Positions 55,572 through 64,000 of a stretch of DNA of 64,000 nt are shown here, piece by piece. Each line of letters starts with the position of its first letter. Position 1 is the stretch's first letter. The DNA comes from Chromobotia macracanthus (Eukaryota; Chordata; Actinopteri; Cypriniformes; Botiidae), in NCBI GenBank assembly GCA_036877525.1, contig JAZGTH010000088.1, forward strand, positions 4,467,501 through 4,531,500, written 5' to 3'. The notes under the pieces were generated by a model, which saw only the letters and a list, made by a program, of their open reading frames with translations, was not told the origin of the DNA and searched no databases. The position numbers were made by a program, and so were the translations under genes.

Positions 55572-57438
55572 TTCTACCACATTTTGAGCACCAGATATGT
55601 TCAACAGTCAGAATGCTCATGTGAAATCCGTAATTGCCATCGTAGGCCGCTAACTAGGTTAAGATAAAACTTAATTCATCAAACATGCTCCAACTGAATG
55701 CAGTGTAAGCCGGATTTCACATCATTGCTTTCTGAAATGAGTCAGAGCACAATTCATAATACAAGTATGAGCGTTCTAGCAAGTCTTAGCAGATCCTGTC
55801 TGCTTCTACGGTTATTTTTTTAGGTCAACTACGGTCATGGAGGAGCAACAATATGAGAAGATTAGGTCTTGAATTGCCCCTCTTAAGTCAAATGTTAGTT
55901 ATTGCCACAGTAATGCAATAACTGCAAGACAATAACTGTTGTGTGCTTGCAACATGCTGGCCAAACATTAGTGTCTTCACTTGCATACTTGCGTAAACAG
56001 CGATTATAACCTAGCAGACAGGCTGGAAGTGTTTCTCATACATGCGTGTTAATGTGTTTTTGTTAGCAAATTAGCAATCAGGAAATATGGTGTTGACATA
56101 ATTTCCTGTTCGAAGAGTATTCATTTACACAACAGAAAAGGGCAGACAAGTTATGATAATTGTGTAGAAATTACAGCCACAAAAATACTGTTTAAGGACA
56201 GATCAACCAACATTTCATACAGAGAAAACACACACAAGTAAAATGCTTAACAGCACTTTATTCACACCTCTACAGAGTGTGAAAATACTCGCGTGCAAAA
56301 ACCTCAAACGAAACACAAGGCCCTGTAAATACACCTTTACCCAGATACAACACACCACGTGCAAGAATATTTTTAAATCTCCTGTAATAATTTTATTTCA
56401 GTGACTAATGAAAATCGGTTTTTTAAACCAAACATATACATATCTCTATAAGCCTTAATTATTTGTAATTATAGTTCAGCTTGATTCACTAACACCTTCT
56501 GTTGCTTAACACATATCTAAAGGGTTTACGGCACTTAAAGTCATACGGTCCTGACGACACGTGACAGTATCATTCATAAAGAAATTCCTGTGATATGGAA
56601 TGATGAAATGACATGCTGGATCATTGCAGAGGTCACGATGGCTGTTGTATGATGCATTCATTTTTAGATGGCACTTTGACGCATTCAGTTTTAAAGAAAA
56701 GAAACATTTACATACATAGATACTCACAGCAGAATATATGCATATATCTATATATCATCACCGGACATCTGACTCACTCAACCAAAAAAAGCTTTCAGTT
56801 CCTGTGTATTCAAAAAAATGCACCGCAAGTTCAGATATCAGATAAGTGCAAGTGAACTCTAGTTAAATGTCCTGTTTGGGTTTGATTTATAAATAAATGA
56901 TCTGTACAAAAATGAATAGAAAATGTGGGAGGATAGAAAATAATACTACGCTGATATAAAATTAATTGGTCTATGGAATCGCCTCACAAATATAGTGAAG
57001 AAGTGCATGTGTGTTTGTGTGAGAGAAACACACACTTGAATTACAGCTATGGTCAGTTTCAGTACCAATTTTTAGAATGACATACAACAGAATAAAACAT
57101 TTTATGTATATATAACAACATATATAGATTTACACTAACAAAACCACACAAGAACAAATGTGAAACTAAATACAGAGTGCTAACACTTTAAAGGCCCTAA
57201 TATGCACGCTCATATATCCGTGTCGTCGGACTTCCACAGTAAACTCATGCGTCACTATTTTCCTCTCTCCTTCCTGACATTCCAAAAGCCTCTCTCATCA
57301 TCTTCATCCATCCATCTCTCTCATCTGCTCCTGATACAGTCAACTTAAACCGAAAATTTAAATAAGCCAATGAGTTCCAGTCAGGGGCGGCGTGATGTGG
57401 GCTGCGATTGGACGATTTGAGTCGAAGGGCAGGAATGT
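55572..57438. other. No recognised gene
   Basis: AT-rich DNA of unclear origin. A minus-strand AATAAA at 56257-56262 in 'gaataaagtgctg' could end a transcript from further upstream. Confidence 0.4.
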
Positions 57439-57576
57439 TTATTCTTGGACTGTGGCATTTCCTTTGTGAAAGTCATGCGCACGGCTCGAGTTCTGATGAT
57501 GGCAATGGACTGAGTCCCCTGAGATCAGACTAATGTCACAGTTCAGGTGGTTGATGAAAACCTTGTCACAAGGACG
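57439..57576 (-). CDS. Candidate terminal coding exon of an upstream gene
   Basis: After an AG acceptor at 57577 ('ggtttgcttcag') the minus strand is open for 45 codons, reading CDKVFINHLNCDISLISGD and onward, then TAA at 57439. Third codon positions are often C or G, unlike the AT-rich surroundings. A polyadenylation hexamer lies 1.2 kb downstream (56257). I do not recognise the protein. Confidence 0.25.
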   Translation of the reverse strand, partial: RPCDKVFINHLNCDISLISGDSVHCHHQNSSRAHDFHKGNATVQE

Positions 57577-60364
57577 CTGAAGCAAACCTGGAAATTATTC
57601 TTGAACACATGTGGGCACGTTCCTGTTAAAAATACCCCCAACACTTTCATTATCACTAGGCTATAAGTTTCGTGCCTGTTTTGAAATCAAGAAGTCCATT
57701 TATTTGAAATGCTGCGACTTTATTTTATTCAATGAGAAAGGGAAGCCCACTTAAAGACATACGAAACCGTGTGTGTGGAAATTCAGTTCCAGTTCTCCTC
57801 CAATAAATTCCCTATTAGTTAAATCATTCAAATTTAGACTGATTCACCAATGAATCATTCAGACTAATATGTGACCCTCACCGGCTGATAGCATAAGATC
57901 AGAGCATAACTACGAAAATGTTTGTTTTCTAAGAACAGTTCTATGATTTTTTCAGGCCTGAAGAAAATTAACCATTGAAAGGTCAAGTAAATTATTACTG
58001 GAAAGAAATTACAATTTTAAATGGGAATCCAGTAATACAAATTGAATTTATTTAACCTAATAGCATGAATGTCAGAATTGGCCAAAAAAGTTGTACATTA
58101 CTAAATTCAAATCGTTATATGGTGTTGGTAATTATTGTGAAAAGATCTTATGTAGTCGGTATATTCTGCATGCTTCAGAGTGTATATATGAGGCTATATA
58201 AGGACACACCACATAAACTTTGTCTCAGAGCTGCAGAGGATTCACTTCATAAACATTTCACCAATTTCTTTTAATAAACTACCACCAGATACACACAGAC
58301 ACTCTCCATTAAACACCAAAATGAAACTGAAGACATTATGAATATATGAATAGTAAATGTATTTATTACTACATAGTAAAATGTACATAAAGTATAACAG
58401 CTATTTTGCAAACATTAAAAATGCCATTTTTGTTGTAATTTCACCGTTATATTTTTACTTAATTACATTTCAAATTATCCATTAAACTTTACAAGTTTTA
58501 GGAATTTATTTGACATTAAAAAAATCCTAATGTAATTTAAAAACAAATACAGCCAAACTATTGTTTCAGCTGATACCTTTAATGGGTTTCCCAGTATCAG
58601 GCATTTAAAAATGTCATTGTTTCTCGAAGTGAATCAGTGTATGAAAGCTCCTGCTTAACTGCTTTTCTGTATCTCAAACACGTTGTTCTTTACAGAGCCG
58701 CCTTGAAATTAAACAAACCCACATGTGCTGCAGACCGAAAAACTTTACACCCACGTTACTCTCAGTTCTCTCACAGTTCAGTGTGCAGGTGTGTAAGAGT
58801 AAAATGTGTGTGTTTGTGCGTGTGTGTGTGTGCGTGTGCGTGCAACAAATTATATAACTAACACTGAGGCATTAACCACACAGATTAACACTGAATATTA
58901 CATGTGTTAATTAGATGCACTGCAGGGGCTGGGTACCACCGCCAATACGATACAGGTCAATTTCCCCTGAGCACATCTGTTTACTGTAAACTACATAACA
59001 AATCTTACATAAATTTATCACAATTAGGTCTATAAAAAGTATAATTTTACCATATTTACCTAAATGTCTTGTGCCACCCTTTTTAGGACCCTTGAATAGT
59101 CTGAGGGTGTGCCATATCCCTGTACAGCCAGAACTGTAAACTGTAAATGTTTAGTGGCCACCTTCAGTGACAGGACCCAGGACACAATTCCTGGTTGTCC
59201 ATTACGCACAACCCACAGATTTATTTCTACAGTGTTTTGGAATTAACCAACAGGACAAAACGTGTTTTCCTGAAGTCTGTTTTGTTTGCTTTTTGCTCCT
59301 CAGTTGTTTTTGCTCCTCACCAAGTGCTGTGCACTTGATTTTTTTGTAAATGCGTTGTGCAGCACATGCATCAAACCGCATTGTTTTGTGTCTGGAATGT
59401 GCATAAGCGGTTTTGTGCCGCTCAATCAGAGCTTTCCATTTAAGGACTTTGATTGTTTCAGTTTCATAGTTATTCTGCTTGTTATTAAAAAATATCTATG
59501 CCCTATTAAATGTTCATTTATACCTGAGAAACAGGGATGACAGGGATGCTGTCATTCATTACACTCCTCTTCTTTCCAACCATATAAACCGGTACAAAAT
59601 TAAACTAGTATTACCCATCAAACTAGTCGATTATGAAATCTGTGTTTTTTTCTTGCAAACTAAAAAAAAAAATGCAAATTGAAAACACACAGATGAGCAC
59701 TAAACGCTAACGGTTGCCCGGCATCTGTGTTTGTGTGGTTTCTGAGTTTCACAACGCATTCTGTGCAAGTGTGAAATTCCCCCACCTGGGGTCTCATTGG
59801 CAGGGTTAACAGGTGGGAAAAACTATTACAGGCTGCTGGGTGAACAAGACAGAAGGATTTAAGAGCAATGCCACAATCTCGGAAAGCTGAGGGCTGCTAA
59901 GGTTTAGTAAAATATCACCAGAGCTACAGTTCAGATGGTGACCGGGCTATTGTGGTAGGAAAACAATCCATACGCATCCTGAACATGCAGATTGTGACTT
60001 CTGACCCTAAATGACTCGCATACCATTTAGCTCATGAAATGCACACCACCGGGACTCATGGTGGGGCTCTGTCTATAAGAACTGTAGTTGAAATCAATCA
60101 AAATTTTCTTATTAAAAATGCCATTAGCTTTATATCAACTATATTATTTCGCATTGAGCTTGGCTGCCTCATTTGGGCTGTCTTATTGAGATGACAGAAC
60201 CAGCTGAAACTATTCTGTATTTCAGTAACACCTCTATTATCAGCCAATTTTGCACTGACGGGATAAACAAATCATGGCTGAACACGAACAGCGTTTATGT
60301 AACGTCATCGATAACTGAAAGCTTTAACTTTCACGTGACGCTGCATTTACACAGCCAGGCACAA

Positions 60365-60690
60365 CAAACGGGAAAATGAGTGCACATTTAGCATGCATAA
60401 ATAACTGAGCGAGACAAACACAGCAACACTGGTTCAGCCAGTAGCATGAGTTTACATTTACATTTGGCACACGCTTTTATACAAAGCAGCTTGCCACACA
60501 TTAAAGCCATACATTTTATCAGTATTTATTTGTGTTCTCTGGGAATTCGAACCCATGACCTTTGCGTGGCTAACGCAATGCTCTTCCAGTTGAGATACAG
60601 GAACAGTTTAGTTTAGGGGTGGTTCTATCTATTTGACCAACCAATGACATGCATAGCACATGTTTAGGAAAAACTGTTTGAAAATCATTT
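60365..60690. mobile_element. MITE interrupted by a SINE
   Basis: The flanks 'agcaacactggttcagcca' on the left and 'ttgaccaaccaatgacatg' on the right match the middle of the MITE at 40592-40865, where these blocks are contiguous. Confidence 0.65.
60455..60604 (-). mobile_element. tRNA-derived SINE
   Basis: Minus strand: 'tgtatctcaactggaagag' head, 'gggttcgaattccc' B box and 'gtataaaagcgtgtgccaaa' tail. It is flanked by AGTTTA at 60449-60454 and 60605-60610, a likely target-site duplication. Confidence 0.85.
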
Positions 60691-61726
60691 TGGCAATGTC
60701 AACTGGCGATGCCAGGGGCACAGACATCACAAGTAAGCCTTTGTGACCCCAGAATAATGTTTAATTTTATTTAAACATCCACCAACTGCCCTGGTTTATC
60801 TCGTATGTCCATAACATCCACAAGCCATTATTCTAGAGAAAACAGTCCACAGTAAACCAAAAATACGCACAACATAATTACCGAAACACTCCCATCGCTA
60901 TAAACATCAAAATACTGCACCCTATAGGAAAGAACTGTTGTGCATTTCCTGCTCAAAGCAAGAAACAGTTGAGCAGAAGTATCAGAACATTGCTTTGTCA
61001 GTCTTCTCATTTTCCTCTACAACAATGACATTTGTGAAGAAAGTTGAGTTACCATTTCTTGGGAAAACCTGAAACACTGTTAAAGTGGAATCATTAATTT
61101 CCTTTCACAACAGCACTGGAGAAACGAAAACAACCGCATTCACATTTCTGCTATTACCCACATTGTTAACCTGAAACAAGTTTTAAAAAAGGTTACGGTA
61201 GACTGTGTGGGCACGATTCCGCTCAAATGTGCAACTGTGTGTGTGACTGTGTTTTAACAAGCGCAGAGTTAATTTATCAGCTGTGATTAATGAGCAGGAT
61301 TAGAGGAACATGCAAGGAGGAGAGGGAAAGCTGATAAGACAACATTAGTAATAGAATTGTGTTTGTGTGTGTCTGTCACATTAATCCAACAGAGGGAATG
61401 AAGAACAGAAAAACACAAATGTCAGGATCAGCTAAATGACTTGCACTCCCCTCACTTGCTCAATGCGCCTCATCGGGGTAAAAATGGAAACGTGCTTTCC
61501 AAAAATACCACGATTCAGTTTCACCATTGACCTTAATGAAGTCACTGAAGTTCTGGGAAAAGGTTAAATGCACTGCAGCTGGGAGAGTTCGGCCCTGGAC
61601 TCAAATAAAAAACACTCCAACACTTCCAATTACGTGCTTTTCAGCAATCCACCGAATGCCAGAATTCCATGAGGTGTCCTTCAGAACTGCATAATCAAAA
61701 GACCTGAGCCAAGAAACATATACAAT

Positions 61727-61882
61727 ATTTACATTTATGCATTCAGCAGATGTTTTTCTCCAAAGCGACTTACAGTGAATTCAAGATATACACTGATTTT
61801 TATCTGTGTGTGTGTGTTTGTGTTCCTTGGGTATTAAACCCACAGCTTTTGAGCTGTTAATGCAATACTCTACTCTACACTA
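61727..61882 (-). mobile_element. tRNA-derived SINE, diverged head
   Basis: The tail 'ttacatttatgcattcagca' and 'caaagcgacttacagtg' is well kept. The tRNA head ('gggtattaaacccacag') is degraded. Confidence 0.8.
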
Positions 61883-64000
61883 TATCATATACTGCAATAT
61901 TCACAAATATTTTGCTCTGGAACATCTAACATACAAATTTTTTATTCAGCAACAATACGTCCATGGGCAATCAGACAAGAAGCTTTTAAAGTTACCATTC
62001 TGAAGCTTATTAGGATCAAGCTGTGTGTTTTTTAAATTCAGTTTAGTGGTATTCTGTTTTAAAGATCTCTGGGTAAAACTCAAACGGCACATTATTCTGG
62101 AGGAGGATGTGTGACTTATGAGATAAGAATCAGGAGGAGGCATTTCTGAGGGTCACATTCACTAATGATCCAGTGGCTGCTACTTGCAACGCACTGTTAT
62201 GGCACCGCTGGGCTAATGTATTTTGAAAGAATGTGAATCAGTTCTGAAGTCTTTTTTTCCCACAATGCTCAAGTTAAATTAGACCGTACAAACACTGCTT
62301 TTATTGCCATCAGATCAGATAACACCAACATCCACTTTATCAAAACTGTGTTACTTTTGTGTTACGCTGCTGGTGTTTTGTTTTTCCCCAAATTAAATGT
62401 TTTGCAGCAAAGTGAAGTGCTAAATGCTTGTATTGTATGTTCTCAAAACTTCCTACAGAGGCTAAAACTTATAATTCAATTGATCCAAGCAGTTGGTTCT
62501 TTTTGAGATCTGATGCATCTCTCCACACATCGGCCAGCTTAAAAGGTTTAGCAAACCCTGAGCAGACAGATGTCCTGCATTAAGTCATCACTCAGATGAA
62601 ACATGGCACGTTTATGGCTAACAGAGGGACGAAATGATGATGTGGGTGGTATAATATCATATTTGTGTGCGTGGCACCATTATTGGTCAATGGAGGTAGC
62701 CATTACAGCATGCGGGTAACTTTTTGTATGATTTTAAAGGAAAATATCACCATAAAAGGTAATTATTTACCCTCATATCAAACCCTGTATGCTGTTATTT
62801 GTCCTCTTGGAACACAGGGGAAGAATTTTTATAGAATATATGTTCTCTTCTTTATACAATGCCAATTCACAGCGACCATGGCTCCAAAAATTACCTCACA
62901 AAAACACACAGAAGTAAAACATGGTTTATCATCTAGACTTTGAACCTCCATTCAGTTGTTTTCCTCTGTTCTGTGACTCATTTTCATTTTGTTTTCCGCT
63001 CTTTCATTCTTTTCCTCCTCTCTTATCTCAGTACATCTCATTCTGCTCTTTCCTGTTGCTTTCGGTAGCAACCACACCAAGGCGAGGGTCATTTCATGGG
63101 AATTAGCACCATGCACTTCTAAAGCCTCTGTTGGACACATCTGCTCCAGTATGTGCCCACTCATGACAACGATGCCATATTAAACATAACTGGCCTGGGA
63201 ACATTTGGTTACATAACTGAGTAGAGAATGGAGTCTCTAGTGAGAGCAAAGCTGGAATATCCTGTAGTGTTTACGAATGGATACGGAGCAAGCAGCACAA
63301 AAACACTTCCGTACGCGGGCACAACAGACATGAGAACGTTGAGCAGAGACACAGCTGTGAGGCTGAAGGTGGTTTTCTGCTGCCATTGTGGGCAGCTGGC
63401 AGCTTAACCACGTTTATTTGCGTGAATATATATATGCATGTGTGAGACGGAGACAGTGCAGGAAGAGAGAAAAAACACAAGATTGCAAACATATTTTTGC
63501 AGGGCTGAAACAACGTGTAATTGTGATACTTTCACTAATAAGCCTCTGACCTGCAGCAGACAGCACCATGCCTTGTTTACAGGATTTTATTTGTGCAATT
63601 TTTAGGTGCTGATATTAAAATTCTAGCCAATGCAATAGATGGAGGATAATTTTTATGGCTGAAAATGGAAAAAGTAATCAAAAATTTTTAAAAACATGGG
63701 AATGAGTCCTCACAATTTAAGGGTTTCGACATCTGCCTATTATCAACCAATAACCGATATGGTCCGTCATGTATCTCCAATTCATGGCAAACGACAAAAG
63801 TAGACAAATGGCAAAATAAAATACATAAAACTGTAGACCACTGGCTGTTAGTGGACATTTACACCAGATACTTGTATTACAGCATATTATTAAAAAACAT
63901 ATATAATAGTTTAAGATAATTGTGACCTAACTTGCCAAAGTTCCTATTCCTGCTGATAAGTAGATCTACTAGCTCGATGCTCAGACAACCATCTTTGTGA

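Larger units (their letters stand above)
57588..64000. other. No recognised gene
   Basis: AT-rich DNA with a TG tract (58805-58846), a SINE-split MITE (60365-60690) and another SINE (61727-61882). It could be a first intron of rapgef2 or intergenic. The open frames seen here lack family signatures. Confidence 0.5.

Noticed and set aside
59760..59830. First rapgef2 exon ending before a GTGGGG donor
   Set aside because: The frame in the required phase (ending LPMRPQ) does not resemble the expected N-terminus. The similar-looking NPANETP is in the wrong phase.

Overview
The window is vertebrate nuclear DNA, almost certainly from a teleost fish and probably a cyprinid. The evidence is AT-rich DNA with dense CA/CT/TA microsatellites, many small inverted-repeat DNA transposons, several copies of a tRNA-headed SINE whose tail resembles a common cyprinid family, and multi-exon genes with GT-AG introns whose conceptual proteins match vertebrate families. 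There are no operons, CRISPR arrays or prokaryotic features. Gene names come from my recognition of the translated exons. I could run no database search.

Four genes lie head-to-tail on the minus strand. Reading along that strand they are rapgef2 (coding exons 55177 to 37178), klhl2 (35218 to 27929), msmo1 (25246 to 22931, with a 5' non-coding exon near 26244) and cpe (21686 to 9183). I resolved the exons by joining splice sites in phase: 27 coding exons for rapgef2 (its first exon is not certain), 15 for klhl2, 5 for msmo1 and 9 for cpe. klhl2, msmo1 and cpe are linked in the same way in other vertebrates. The genes work in different processes: Rap GTPase activation, CUL3 ubiquitin ligation, sterol C4-demethylation and prohormone trimming.

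Layout: 1-8.4 kb is intergenic with repeats. 8.4-22 kb is cpe, with a 7.4-kb first intron and a CpG-rich promoter. 22.5-26.5 kb is msmo1, whose upstream side carries a five-copy, 52-bp tandem repeat with a CCAAT box in each unit. 27.4-35.6 kb is klhl2 with a CpG-rich promoter. 36.5-55.2 kb (or somewhat beyond) is rapgef2. 55.2-64 kb has no recognised gene, only SINEs, a MITE and a weak candidate terminal exon at 57.4-57.6 kb.

The points most worth a second look are the msmo1 promoter minisatellite; single-base frameshifts in one exon each of cpe and rapgef2 (assembly error or real lesion); the apparent lack of a polyarginine prosegment in cpe; an alternative first exon, an altered PDZ loop and a replaced C-terminus in rapgef2; and an unexplained 153-codon open frame antisense in a rapgef2 intron. 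I found no convincing wholly new system.
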